DNA from: JABAAE01 sp905480545
Lineage (GTDB): Bacteria; Planctomycetota; Planctomycetia; Pirellulales; Pirellulaceae
Direction: 5' to 3'
NCBI GenBank assembly: GCA_943788025.1
Contig: CALSOR010000010.1
Coordinates: forward strand, 186,001-250,000
DNA length: 64,000 bases
In this document: piece after piece, positions 26,273 to 35,493 of the stretch
How the letters are laid out: each line of letters opens with the position of its first letter
Position numbering within the stretch: the stretch's first letter is position 1
Program-made: the position numbers and the translations under genes
Notes under the pieces: model-generated
Databases searched by the model: none
Seen by the model: the letters and a program-made list of their open reading frames with translations, nothing else
Told to the model about the DNA's origin: nothing

Positions 26273-26749
26273 GTGAGATTTCGCCAACTTGATCAAATTG
26301 TTAGCATCGAACCTAACGAGAGGATCACGGCGAGACGGAATTTACGCGGTGATGATCACTTCTTTAAGGACTACTTTCCGAAGTTCTCGGTACTTCCTTG
26401 CGTAATATCTCTTGAAATGATGTTCTAGGCGAGCGATTGGTTGGTGCGATGCAGTGACGATTTCAAATCCTCGATGGTAATTTTGAAAGAAGTGCGTAAC
26501 GCCGAGTTCTCTGGTTTTGTTCGGCCTGGGCAAGAGCCTGAAATTACCGCAGAGCTCAGATCGGAAACTGTTCAACAATACAAGTTGATGACGAAAGCAT
26601 CGGTGGAAGGCAAAGTCGTCGCCAGTGCCCGAATGGTCGTGGAAAAAACTGACTTGTCATCGGTCGCACCCAGTCGCGCCCCGCTTGATCAACTTCTCCA
26701 TCAACAAAAAAAATTCAGTATGATCAATTTGCCCGGACAATTCGGTTGA
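26273..26749 (+). pseudogene. FabZ-like hotdog dehydratase, interrupted by TAG and lacking the catalytic His
   Basis: From a GTG at 26273 (AAGGAA 6 bp upstream) the frame reads MRFRQLDQIVSIEPNERITA, then FPKFSVLPCVISLEMMF, TAG (26426-26428), then ASDWLVRCSDDFKSSMVILK and on to PGQFG with a stop at 26749. All of it is in one frame, 158 codons, the right length for a FabZ/FabA-like protein. In relatives the stop position is usually Gln in a LEAMxQAxxW-type helix, so a single CAG-to-TAG change explains it. The active-site HFPGxPVMPG reads YFPKFSVLPC: the His is Tyr34, and the Gly and Pro are also changed; the Glu (residue 48) remains. Either a dead gene or a sequencing artefact at the stop. It is followed 31 bp later by a second family member. 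Confidence 0.75.
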
Positions 26750-26780
26750 GCATCCAGTTGAAGCTTCGCATTACCGTTGG

Positions 26781-27344
26781 ATGTGGATTGACCAAATAAC
26801 TGAGTTCAAAGTTGGACAAATCGCGAGTGCGATTAAAACGGTCAGCATGACCGATGAACCTCTCGATCTTTACATGCCGGGATACCCAGTAATGCCCTGT
26901 TCGCTGATCCTGGAAGGGTTGGCCCAAACCGGAGGAATGCTGGTGAATCAGCTAACAGAGTTTCAGCAACAGTTGGTCTTGGCAAAGGTTTCCAAAGTGA
27001 ATTTCTATCGGTCAGCTATTCCTGGCGACACGATGGAATATTCTTTGGAGATCACTGACCCTGCACCAGATAGTTATATGGTCCGTGGGAAAAGCGAGAT
27101 TGACGGGCAGGCACACGCGGATTGCGAATTGGTCTATGTGAACGTGCAAAATCAGCTCGATTTGGTTGAGTTGATGTCTCCGCAGGCATTGCTTTGGATG
27201 TTGCGGCTATACGGTTTGTACGATGTTGGAAGGCATGTTGATGGTGCGCCGCTGCTACCACCGCAAAGAATGGTTGACGCCGAGAATAAATACTATTCAG
27301 ATCAGTTGTTGTCGGTTCCGAATCTGATGCCACCTTGTCATTGA
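26781..27344 (+). CDS. Second FabZ-like hotdog protein, catalytic His replaced by Tyr
   Basis: 187 aa, intact. The hotdog fold is clear: DQITEFKVGQIASAIKTVSM, then YMPGYPVMPCSLILEGLAQT, LAKVSKVNFYRSAIPGDTM and a late beta strand AHADCELVYVNV. FabZ proteins need a His in HFPG and an acidic residue in LEAMAQ. Here the His is Tyr31 and the last Gly of the motif is Cys40, while Glu45 is kept. The usual (3R)-hydroxyacyl-ACP dehydration is therefore unlikely; it may be a structural subunit, an acyl-binding protein or a decaying gene. A C-terminal extension of about 35 residues past the conserved part is unusual. It sits directly behind the broken paralogue, and no ketosynthase or ACP gene is nearby. 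Confidence 0.75.
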   Translation: MWIDQITEFKVGQIASAIKTVSMTDEPLDLYMPGYPVMPCSLILEGLAQTGGMLVNQLTEFQQQLVLAKVSKVNFYRSAIPGDTMEYSLEITDPAPDSYMVRGKSEIDGQAHADCELVYVNVQNQLDLVELMSPQALLWMLRLYGLYDVGRHVDGAPLLPPQRMVDAENKYYSDQLLSVPNLMPPCH

Positions 27345-27389
27345 CGCGACCCTCCCTTTCCATTATCCCGGCCATCTAAATCAACGAAG

Positions 27390-28655
27390 CTAAACGACTT
27401 GAAATTGATGGACCGGCATCGCATTGCGACCACTTTTTGCCAGCGGTCGAGGATCAGGTTGAGCAAAGCCGTTTCGGTCGATGGTCCGAACTCGAAATTC
27501 GTAGCTACCTCGATCAAGCTTCTTGAGGATTACTTTCCAATTCGCCATTCCATAACGCATCGGCCATTGCATCGGTTTTCCAGAGGTCTTGTCGAAACCA
27601 AAAATGTCTGACGAGGAAATGTCAGTTGGAAGAATTGGTTTCCAATTGGAGGGCGGCGCTGAAACCTCGCAATCTTCCCAGCGTCCGTTTTGGATTTCGG
27701 GATGGTCGTAATCAAGTTGGGAAAAATTGGGTTCTACGCGGCGGATGGAAAATTGAACTTTTTTAAGATCGGACAATCCGGAGATGGCAATTCCGGACAA
27801 AGAAATCGGAACACCGTGTTCGAATTTGATATTCGGCTTGTTGAGATAGGCCGCCGTTTTGATCGGAGAATCGGGGTCGTTGTTTTGATTCGAATAGGTA
27901 TCGTTAGCTCGTGGATCGTTGGAAAGGACAATGTTTTGCAGCCATTTGATGCTCTTGAATCCATAGGCCCACGGAACGATCATTCGAACTGGGCCACCGC
28001 GCAGTGGCGAAATGGGTTTGCCGTTGAGTTTGTACGCCAAAAAGACTGGCGGATCATTGGGAGCATGATCGACTGCTTGAGTGTAACTGAGCGACGATTG
28101 GAATCGTTGTGTTGGATCGTTGTTATGAAATCCCCAATAATAGATTCGTCGAATGTTTTTGGTTTTTCCGCACAGTTTCAAAACGTCACGAAGCGCGATT
28201 CCCTCCCATAAGCCTTGGCCGAGCGGAGTTGGGATGTTCAAGCACTGAATCGCTTTGATTAATTTGACGCTTGATTTCCTCTCGAGACTCAAAAGCGTAT
28301 CAAAATCTATTGCTGTTCCATTTGAAATTGATAATTGCTTCTCGGCAGTCGCGTTTTGTTTGACGATGGGTTCATCGAGCGATTCGTCGACTGTGATTTC
28401 CAAACGCCAGCTTTCTCGAGTCATGCGTGCGGAAACCAATTCGTTTCCTGTAAGCAAATGCGGTTTGGGATTACCCCGGGCAACAGTGTAGAAGTCTTCC
28501 GCCGGAGTGAGGCAGCGATCTTGCGGTTGTGGTGATGTTCCATCAATCGCTTCGGCAGCGTCCTGCTGTCCACAAACCGAATCACATGCCGCTGCAGTCG
28601 CCGACATGAAAACAGAATGTTTCAGCACTCTGCGTCGTGAGAATTTAGCTGCCAT
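27390..28655 (-). CDS. Sulfite-oxidase-like molybdopterin oxidoreductase (Tat-exported)
   Basis: 421 aa from the ATG at 28655, chosen because AGGG lies 6 bp upstream and the protein then starts MAAKFSRRRVLKHSVFMS, a clear Tat signal. The Oxidored_molyb domain holds the cysteine that binds molybdenum in KAIQCLNIPTPLGQGLWEG, and GGPVRMIVPWAYGFKSIKWL matches the pterin-binding stretch. A C-terminal Mo-co dimerisation (Ig-like) domain covers residues 300-415 (ISLSGIAISGLSDLKKVQFS). The family oxidises sulfite or similar substrates in the periplasm; a haem partner is not encoded next to it. A sulfatase gene lies divergently about 420 bp away, so released sulfur compounds could be linked, but that is speculative. 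Confidence 0.87.
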   Translation of the reverse strand: MAAKFSRRRVLKHSVFMSATAAACDSVCGQQDAAEAIDGTSPQPQDRCLTPAEDFYTVARGNPKPHLLTGNELVSARMTRESWRLEITVDESLDEPIVKQNATAEKQLSISNGTAIDFDTLLSLERKSSVKLIKAIQCLNIPTPLGQGLWEGIALRDVLKLCGKTKNIRRIYYWGFHNNDPTQRFQSSLSYTQAVDHAPNDPPVFLAYKLNGKPISPLRGGPVRMIVPWAYGFKSIKWLQNIVLSNDPRANDTYSNQNNDPDSPIKTAAYLNKPNIKFEHGVPISLSGIAISGLSDLKKVQFSIRRVEPNFSQLDYDHPEIQNGRWEDCEVSAPPSNWKPILPTDISSSDIFGFDKTSGKPMQWPMRYGMANWKVILKKLDRGSYEFRVRTIDRNGFAQPDPRPLAKSGRNAMPVHQFQVV

Positions 28656-29077
28656 TATGTACCCTATCTCGAAGTAAGCATTGTCCATTGTTTGGAGTCT
28701 ATCACAATTAAATATTGAATTCCTAATCGATTTTCATCCCGTATGATTCTTTAATTCAAACGCTGGGCAATGAAAAAGAGACTGTACGAACTTTTCTTTT
28801 GTTGATTCGTTGTGGTAGGTTGTCGGGTGTTCATTTTCGGCTTCGATTGATGTTTCATTGGTTGAATCAGGCCTGCAAGATTACGACGTATCAAAGAAAT
28901 GAAACGGTTTGGAATTCTTAGATATTGCTTTAATTAAACATTTCCAAGCATGTTGGCACCTTCGTTGTTTGTGGGCGTCACGTGTTTCAGGCAAAGGTTC
29001 GAGACGGAAATAAGCAAACTAAAACAAAGTAGCTGATTGATACAGCTCATCTCGCCACGTACCAAAAATTGATTTTC
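28656..29077. other. Divergent intergenic region between molybdoenzyme and sulfatase
   Basis: About 420 bp, AT-rich. It must contain the promoters for both divergent genes. No operator, hairpin or small gene stands out; short frames have no supporting signal. Confidence 0.4.
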
Positions 29078-30535
29078 ATGACAAAACACAGATTGTACCT
29101 CTCGCTTTTGCTGTTGATTTTCATCAACGTCAGTGCTGCGGCCCAACAGCCGGAAAATGTAAGCAAACGGAAGAAACCCAACATATTCTTTGCGATTGCT
29201 GACGATTGGGGCGTTCACGCATCGATCTACGGTGACCCGGTCATTAAAACACCAACGTTTGATCGTATTGCGAAGCGAGGTGTTTTATTTAATAGGGCGT
29301 TTGTGTCCTCGCCCTCATGTACGCCGTCTCGTGGTGCGATTTTGACCGGCCAACATTTTTGGCGTCTTGGGCCGGGGGCAAATCTTTGGAGCGAGTTGCC
29401 GAAGGAACACGTGACTTATCCCGATCTCCTACGCGACAACGGATACGCGGTTGGATTTTCTCGCAAAGGTTGGGGGCCAGGTAAGGATCGGAAGCCACCA
29501 GCGGCCGGTGATCGCTACAAGAGCTTCAAGGAGTTCTTGGCCAAAAAACCGGAAAACAAGCCATTTTGCTTTTGGTTTGGGGCACATGATCCGCATCGAA
29601 CGTACAAATGGCAGTCGGGAGTTAATAGTGGAATGGATCTCTCCAAAGTCGTTGTGCCGGCTTATTTGCCGGATACCGAAAAAGTCCGCACAGACATTTG
29701 CGATTACTACTTTGAGGTGCAACGGTTCGACACAGAAGTCGGCGAGCGACTGAAAATCCTAGAGGAAATTGGCGAACTGGAAAACACGATTGTTGTGATG
29801 ACTGGTGATCACGGTTGGCCATTTCCCCGCGGCAAAAGCAATCTTTACGATGCGGGCGCTCAAGTTCCATTGGCAATTCAATGGGGCTCGAAAATCAAAG
29901 CTGGACGTGTTGTCGAAGACTTTGTCAGCCTTACCGACATGGCTCCTACATTTCTGGAAGCAGCGGGTGTCCAAAAGTTGGATGTGATGACTGGGAAAAG
30001 TCTAATGAAGGTTTTGACATCGGGGGATTCAGGCTGGATCGACGAATCACGAGATCATGTATTCATGGGAAAAGAGAGGCACACACCCTGTCAGCCGAAA
30101 GATTTTCGCGGCACACCGATGCGTGGAATTCGGACCAAGGATTTTCTTTACATCCACAATTTCAATCCGGACTGTTGGCCGGCAGGTGGTCCTCAGAGCC
30201 GAAAAGGGAAATATGCAGATATCGATGGTGGGCCAACGAAAACCGAATTACTCGCGTTCGGCAATGATGATTCCGGACGAAAAAAGTTAGATCTATCAGT
30301 GGCAAAACGACCGGCCGACGAGCTTTATGACGCAAATAACGATCCATTGCAGCTGATCAATATTGCAAATGATCCAAAAGTTTCAAAGCAAGTCAAGCAG
30401 CTACGCGAAAGATTATTTAACGAATTGAGGGAAACTAATGACCCTAGGATTTTGGGAAAAGGTTCTGAGTTGGAAGCGTTTCCTTATCGCGGCAGTTTTC
30501 CGAAGAAACAGAAGAAAAACGGAAACGGGAAGTAG
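29078..30535 (+). CDS. Secreted formylglycine-dependent sulfatase
   Basis: 485 aa from the ATG at 29078 (a TTG three codons earlier is less likely). The signal peptide ends near SAAA-QQP. The metal site starts with KPNIFFAIADDWG, and the sulfatase signature is CTPSRGAILTG, with Cys81 to be converted to formylglycine. GDHGWPFPRGKSNLYDAGAQVPL supplies further active-site residues. The domain is complete to KKQKKNGNGK. Such enzymes (S1 family) remove sulfate from algal or animal glycans. Activity requires a true FGE, and neither FGE-fold protein in this window has the full cysteine pair, so the activator is probably elsewhere. Confidence 0.93.
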   Translation: MTKHRLYLSLLLLIFINVSAAAQQPENVSKRKKPNIFFAIADDWGVHASIYGDPVIKTPTFDRIAKRGVLFNRAFVSSPSCTPSRGAILTGQHFWRLGPGANLWSELPKEHVTYPDLLRDNGYAVGFSRKGWGPGKDRKPPAAGDRYKSFKEFLAKKPENKPFCFWFGAHDPHRTYKWQSGVNSGMDLSKVVVPAYLPDTEKVRTDICDYYFEVQRFDTEVGERLKILEEIGELENTIVVMTGDHGWPFPRGKSNLYDAGAQVPLAIQWGSKIKAGRVVEDFVSLTDMAPTFLEAAGVQKLDVMTGKSLMKVLTSGDSGWIDESRDHVFMGKERHTPCQPKDFRGTPMRGIRTKDFLYIHNFNPDCWPAGGPQSRKGKYADIDGGPTKTELLAFGNDDSGRKKLDLSVAKRPADELYDANNDPLQLINIANDPKVSKQVKQLRERLFNELRETNDPRILGKGSELEAFPYRGSFPKKQKKNGNGK

Positions 30536-30699
30536 ACGATTGCCGGTTAAAATTAAAAACGAATTCGTAGTTTGACTGTTGTGAGTGACGTTGCTCGTCA
30601 AAGGTTTGGATGAACGGCGCTATTCGAGCCGAGTGGATATTAGACATGTCTTGGGTCGAGCCGCTAGTTGCTTGTTGATGGCCGCTTTGCCGCCTGCGG

Positions 30700-33645
30700 C
30701 TATTTGTTGATGTTTCTGGCAGCTTGTAGTTCAGCTCGAATTCGAATAACCAACGCGTCTTCCGATTCGCCTTGTGATATCGAATCTAAACACGCCTCGG
30801 CTTCGGAAAACAATTCAGCTGCCTGCTCGGTATTGCCGGCGCGGGCGTTCACCGTCGCAAAGAGTATTAGATATTGCGCAAAATTAATCTTATACGCGTA
30901 ATAGGCGGGGTACTCTTCGATCAACTGACGATAGATCCGAAGTGGCTCTTCCAGCCGTTTGGATGGAACGGAATTTAGTTTTGATACAACGCCGCGAACC
31001 AGCGAGTTTGCGTACAACGCCTGATATTCACCAACGGTTGGCCATTTTTCTCGTAACTCTCTGGCGACCTTCAAAGCTGCACCATAAGTCGAGATTCCAA
31101 GGTTCGCTCGATCCAAGTTCAATAGCATGTCGCCCAGTTCAAACGGATACGCCGGATTGGTTGGGTGTTTCGCAGTCAACGCCTCAAGTATCGATTTCGC
31201 CTTCTGAAAAGCGTTTCGAACCAATGCGCGATCTTTTCCATCGCGGTGAATTCGAACACGGTCTTGGTAAGCTCGCGAGAGCTCCAGTTGGAATTCCGAT
31301 CGTTCGGGGTCAGCGGCAATCAAGGCATCCAGGATGTCAATCGCATGATCATTGGCGGTTCGAACTGACGATTTCTTCTCAGCGAAAAGATTGTTGACGT
31401 CAACCCAGACGCGGACACGACCTTTCTGCTGGGCTGTTCTTCGGTTCTTTGAATCGCGGGCTTTGTTTTTAACGGATTCCATCATTTTGCTATTTTTCTT
31501 TGATGGATTCCTCGCGGCGAATATTTTTCGGTTGATCACGTAACCAACACGGGTGTACATCGACGTATAGATGTTAAGCGACCGAGCGTATTCCAATTTG
31601 ATTGGGTTGGTTTTTGAAACGCAGTTCCTGTAAACGCCCTGACAATTTTCAATTGCAACTTCGGCATCGGAAAAGTCGCCCCGCTGCTTTGCGCTAAATG
31701 CAATTTCATTGAAGATTTTCATGCGGACCAAAATGTTTTCTGATTCATCAAGAGTCACATTTTCTAATTTTGAGAAATTTTCAACGGCCTGCACGTAGAC
31801 GACTTCGGCCTCGTCCAATCGCCCAAGTCGTTGCAGGATATCGCCGACGCGGCGAAGAGCTTGGGCCGATTGAAACGACAGGTCGGCCTGGTTTTTTTGT
31901 GCAAAATCTTCGAAGAACCGTAGCAATGTTTCAAGAATTTCGACGTCTGACCCAGTCAACGTTGTTTCAAATGATCGAACCTCCTCTTCCTGAACTTCCA
32001 CCGCAATTCCGAACGGGACTCCGCGATTGGCGATGTTTTGCATGATTTCTTCACAGGCCTCGATCGCAATGGAGAAGTTGTCTTCCGCCCGTTTCCGCTG
32101 CGTTTTCGCTTCAGATAGCGCAAGCACAGCAGATGTTTTGCTCGCTTCCGCCCGATCGTATTCAATTTCCTTGTCTCGTAATGCTGCTTGAGTTTGTTGA
32201 TTTCCAATCGTTGCAACAACAGCAATGGTGATGATCAGTCCGAGCGTAAGGCCAGACAGAGATGCAACCATTGGATTACGTTTTGACCATCGCCACGCCT
32301 GTTCGATAACGTTGGCGCGACGTGCTGAAATGGCCCGCCCTTCAACAAAGCAAATCAAATCATCACGCATTTCACCTGCAGACTGATACCTTTCAGCCGG
32401 TAGCGTCGCGCAGGCTTTGAGAACGATTGTTTCCAAGTCTTTGGGTATAGTCGGTTCAATTTGTCGAGGACTTGGTGGGGGTTGTTCCGATTTTAATTTC
32501 ATCAGCGGTGCTGACCGCGTTTCCGAATAGGCCGGATTCAATACCAGCAATTCAAATAGTGTTAAACCGAGGCTGCACACGTCCGATCTAGCATCGCCTT
32601 CGCCGTTAAATTGTTCCGGAGACATGTAACGCAGCGTTCCAACCATGTCACCCGTTTTGGTCAGGCCATCGCTCTCATCAAATTTTGCTAAACCAAAATC
32701 CGTAATCCAGACTATCCCATTTTGGTCCATAATTAAATTCGACGGTTTGACGTCGCGGTGTAAAACACCTTGTTCATGGGCGTAATCCAATGCATCGGCA
32801 ATATCTGCGACGCAATGACAAACCCGCATCCAATAGTCGTTTTTCTGTTTTTCACTACCATCGATTCGATTTGAAACAACCGCCGGTGGTTGCGATTTTA
32901 TAGTCGATTGATGCAATGTCCTTGTTGTCGAAATTTCCCCAGGCGAATCGTCTTGGTTAGCTAGGTCTGATTTGAAAGAATCAACACGAGTTGGCGATGG
33001 TTTCGATCGGACACTATTTGCAGATTGAGATTTTGATGCGGTTGATTCAAAGGAGTACGTTTTAGACTCGCGAATCGATCGAACCGCTTGGTGTAAAGGC
33101 GTGCCGTTAATCAGCTGCATCGCGTAGTAGTGGATTCCATTTTCATCTCCAGAACCGAAAACGGGCACGATGTTGGTATGGTGCAATCTTGCGGCTGTCG
33201 CGGCTTCACGCTTAAATCGTTCCAGCTGTTTGGGTGAACCAGAAATGGTGGGACTAATGATCTTTAACGCGACGTGACGATGGAGCGAAACCTGAAGTGC
33301 CTCATAGACAATTCCCATTCCCCCCTGCCCTAGCTGGCCGAGGATTTCAAAGTCGCCAATTTTTTTCAGATTAAGTTCGACGTGGTGTTTCAGGGCATGG
33401 GAACCAGAGTTGGAAAGTTGTTGTCGACTGACTTTTTCCATTCTGGCAATGGTAGGGAATACGGCACGGATCTGTGATTCAAGGTTCGGATTGGCGGCGA
33501 CATAGTCTTCAATGGACGGGGTTTCGCCACGGCGAATTCGTTTGGCAAATTCATCAGCCAAGACATCGACCGGGTTGCAATCAGCATCGTCAGCTGATGA
33601 ATCGTCATTTTCGTCCTGTATCACGTTCACATTGATATTGCTCAT
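30700..33645 (-). CDS. Transmembrane Ser/Thr protein kinase with TPR-like region, 981 aa
   Basis: An N-terminal leader (1-85) typical of planctomycete kinases is followed by a Hanks-type kinase domain: FEILGQLGQGGMGIVYEA (Gly loop), VALKII (Lys), VLHRDVKPSNLIMD (catalytic loop), ITDFGLAKFD and the DVCSLGLTLFELL helix. A Ser/Thr-rich insertion of about 65 residues sits between the N and C lobes. A transmembrane helix (MVASLSGLTLGLIITIAVVA) separates it from an extracytoplasmic half rich in TPR-like repeats. The start codon overlaps the stop of the ECF sigma factor gene (ATGA at 33642-33645), so the two are translationally coupled. The kinase probably controls or is controlled by that sigma factor. 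Confidence 0.9.
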   Translation of the reverse strand: MSNINVNVIQDENDDSSADDADCNPVDVLADEFAKRIRRGETPSIEDYVAANPNLESQIRAVFPTIARMEKVSRQQLSNSGSHALKHHVELNLKKIGDFEILGQLGQGGMGIVYEALQVSLHRHVALKIISPTISGSPKQLERFKREAATAARLHHTNIVPVFGSGDENGIHYYAMQLINGTPLHQAVRSIRESKTYSFESTASKSQSANSVRSKPSPTRVDSFKSDLANQDDSPGEISTTRTLHQSTIKSQPPAVVSNRIDGSEKQKNDYWMRVCHCVADIADALDYAHEQGVLHRDVKPSNLIMDQNGIVWITDFGLAKFDESDGLTKTGDMVGTLRYMSPEQFNGEGDARSDVCSLGLTLFELLVLNPAYSETRSAPLMKLKSEQPPPSPRQIEPTIPKDLETIVLKACATLPAERYQSAGEMRDDLICFVEGRAISARRANVIEQAWRWSKRNPMVASLSGLTLGLIITIAVVATIGNQQTQAALRDKEIEYDRAEASKTSAVLALSEAKTQRKRAEDNFSIAIEACEEIMQNIANRGVPFGIAVEVQEEEVRSFETTLTGSDVEILETLLRFFEDFAQKNQADLSFQSAQALRRVGDILQRLGRLDEAEVVYVQAVENFSKLENVTLDESENILVRMKIFNEIAFSAKQRGDFSDAEVAIENCQGVYRNCVSKTNPIKLEYARSLNIYTSMYTRVGYVINRKIFAARNPSKKNSKMMESVKNKARDSKNRRTAQQKGRVRVWVDVNNLFAEKKSSVRTANDHAIDILDALIAADPERSEFQLELSRAYQDRVRIHRDGKDRALVRNAFQKAKSILEALTAKHPTNPAYPFELGDMLLNLDRANLGISTYGAALKVARELREKWPTVGEYQALYANSLVRGVVSKLNSVPSKRLEEPLRIYRQLIEEYPAYYAYKINFAQYLILFATVNARAGNTEQAAELFSEAEACLDSISQGESEDALVIRIRAELQAARNINK

Positions 33646-34292
33646 CGCTCGAACCGTTCCATGATCTCTCCAAGCTTTGTAATGGCTCGAATATAACGAT
33701 TGCTCGCAGCGGCGGGTTTGATTCCGATGATTTGAGCAACATCAGCATTGGACAATTGTTCAAAATGGCGAAGTGCCAAGATCTCACGATCGGTTTCATT
33801 CATGGACTCAAGTGCGGCGTGCATTCGCTCGAGTTCCTCTGCCTTGATTGCTGCCTCACTCGGAGACGTTAGTTGACCAATCAATTCACGCGCCATCAAT
33901 TGACTAGCGTCGCTCATGTCGTTGCCAACGTTTGCCAGTCGCACTTCGTTTTGAACACCACGCTTTTGTCGAAAATGGCGGCGCTGCGAATCGATCAAAA
34001 CCTGGTAGGTGATTTTTCGTATCCAGACGAAAAATGAGACTCCAGGGTTGACGATAAATTCTCGATAACGATTTTTTATTTCAAGAAATGACTCTTGCAA
34101 AACGTCGTTTGCATCGATTCGGGAACGGATTCGCTGGTCGATTCTAAACTCAATCATACGCTCGAGTTGATGCCGATATTTCAAAAATATCGAAGCGACA
34201 GTTTCGTCGTCCAGATCAACTTCCGCGTCACGACGAAGCAAAGAAATATCGTCGTCAACGTCGATTTCGGATTGAAGGCTATCGCTGCTCAT
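33642..34292 (-). CDS. ECF-type RNA polymerase sigma factor, 216 aa
   Basis: Sigma-70 region 2 covers residues 30-110 (VASIFLKYRHQLERMIEFRI, DANDVLQESFLEI, FFVWIRKITYQVLID), and region 4 covers residues 155-212 (ALESMNETDREILALRHFEQLSNADVAQIIGIKPAAASNRYIRAI, a clear HTH). The long linker is typical of planctomycete ECF factors linked to protein kinases. No anti-sigma factor gene is adjacent; the coupled transmembrane kinase downstream probably fills the signalling role. Confidence 0.9.
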   Translation of the reverse strand: MSSDSLQSEIDVDDDISLLRRDAEVDLDDETVASIFLKYRHQLERMIEFRIDQRIRSRIDANDVLQESFLEIKNRYREFIVNPGVSFFVWIRKITYQVLIDSQRRHFRQKRGVQNEVRLANVGNDMSDASQLMARELIGQLTSPSEAAIKAEELERMHAALESMNETDREILALRHFEQLSNADVAQIIGIKPAAASNRYIRAITKLGEIMERFER

Positions 34293-34476
34293 TAATGTAT
34301 TAAAGCACTTGTGAGCGTCAGGTTCCGCATTTGTGATCGAAAACGACCAAAAATTTCGATATCGGCGATCAACGGACCCAACATGTCCGATTTTGACGGG
34401 CTCGGGTTAGAGTCTAATCCCCGATTACCTGGATCGGATCTTCAATCAATGGGGGGAGAAATACTCGCTAATTCGT

Positions 34477-35493
34477 TTAAGTCTTTACTGCATCAATCAA
34501 CTTCATGATGTCTTCCGGAATCGGCGCGACAAACTCCAGTTCGTCGCCTGTCACCGGATGGGTAAACTGCAATCGATGAGCATGGAGTGCCTGTCGATCA
34601 ATAATGACTTCATCGCAAATGGACAAATCGACCGGGGCTTGCCCCGAATTGTTGTTAGCATGGAGAGCCAAGTCTTGTCGTGTTAATTGGCTCCTCCCGC
34701 TATAGAGTTTGTCGGCGACAACTGGACAGCCAATATGCTGCAAATGAACGCGAATTTGATGTGTCCTTCCCGTCTTTGGAAAAAGTTTAAGCGTCCCGTA
34801 TGGTTTGCTGGTCGGAAACGGTTTGAAACGTTCGATCACCTCGTAAAACGTTTTGGCGTCGCGAGACATTGGGTGGTTTGCACGGATGGTCATTTTCTCG
34901 CGTTGATAGGGATGCACCCCAATCGGTTCGTCAATCCAGTCCCGCTCGCGGTCTGGCAGTGGCGAGACAACCGCAAAGTACTCTTTTTTCACGGTGCGAT
35001 TTTCAAATTGCTTGGCAAGATTCATGTGAGCGTTATCGTTTTTCGCTACCACGATTACGCCGCTGGTATCGCGGTCTAGGCGATGCACGATTCCTGGCCG
35101 CTGTTTTCCACCACACGAACTAAGGTTCTTGAAGCGAAACGCCAGTGCGGCGGTAAGCGTACCTGACCAATGGCCCTTTGACGGATGAACGACCATCCGT
35201 GGTGGCTTATTGATTACTACGAAATCATTGTCGTCATGAATGATATCGAGCGGAATTTCTTCAGGTTCTGGGACCGGATTGGACTCAATTTCAATTTTGC
35301 AGTCGACGACCTGGTCTTCGTTGAGCCTGAAAGATGGCTTTGCCGATTTTTGGTCAACTAAAACTTGACCCTGGGTTATGGCAACACGAAGCTTTGAGCG
35401 ACTGTATTCTGGAAAATTTTCGACCAGAAAAACGTCGAGCCGCAAACCGGCCTGTTCAGCAGATACTTCAAGCCGCGTTGATTCTGAGCTCAT
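34477..35493 (-). CDS. RluA-family 23S rRNA pseudouridine synthase (RluD-like)
   Basis: 338 aa. An N-terminal S4 RNA-binding domain (residues 15-65, RLDVFLVENFPEYSRSKLR) is followed by the synthase domain with the catalytic Asp in HRLDRDTSGVIVVAKN, and RTHQIRVHLQHIGCPVVAD further on. Length and domain order match RluD/RluC, which convert specific uridines of 23S rRNA. The start codon overlaps by 4 bases the present stop of the upstream TPR-like protein, but that overlap is created by a frameshift in the neighbour; originally 33 bp separated the genes. Confidence 0.93.
   Translation of the reverse strand: MSSESTRLEVSAEQAGLRLDVFLVENFPEYSRSKLRVAITQGQVLVDQKSAKPSFRLNEDQVVDCKIEIESNPVPEPEEIPLDIIHDDNDFVVINKPPRMVVHPSKGHWSGTLTAALAFRFKNLSSCGGKQRPGIVHRLDRDTSGVIVVAKNDNAHMNLAKQFENRTVKKEYFAVVSPLPDRERDWIDEPIGVHPYQREKMTIRANHPMSRDAKTFYEVIERFKPFPTSKPYGTLKLFPKTGRTHQIRVHLQHIGCPVVADKLYSGRSQLTRQDLALHANNNSGQAPVDLSICDEVIIDRQALHAHRLQFTHPVTGDELEFVAPIPEDIMKLIDAVKT

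Noticed and set aside
13946..26428. Reassignment of TAG as a sense codon
   Set aside because: Several intact, well-conserved genes end at TAG at their expected length (DUF1501 at 25770, dnaJ-like at 40455, cutA at 42126, sulfatase at 30535), so TAG is a stop here.
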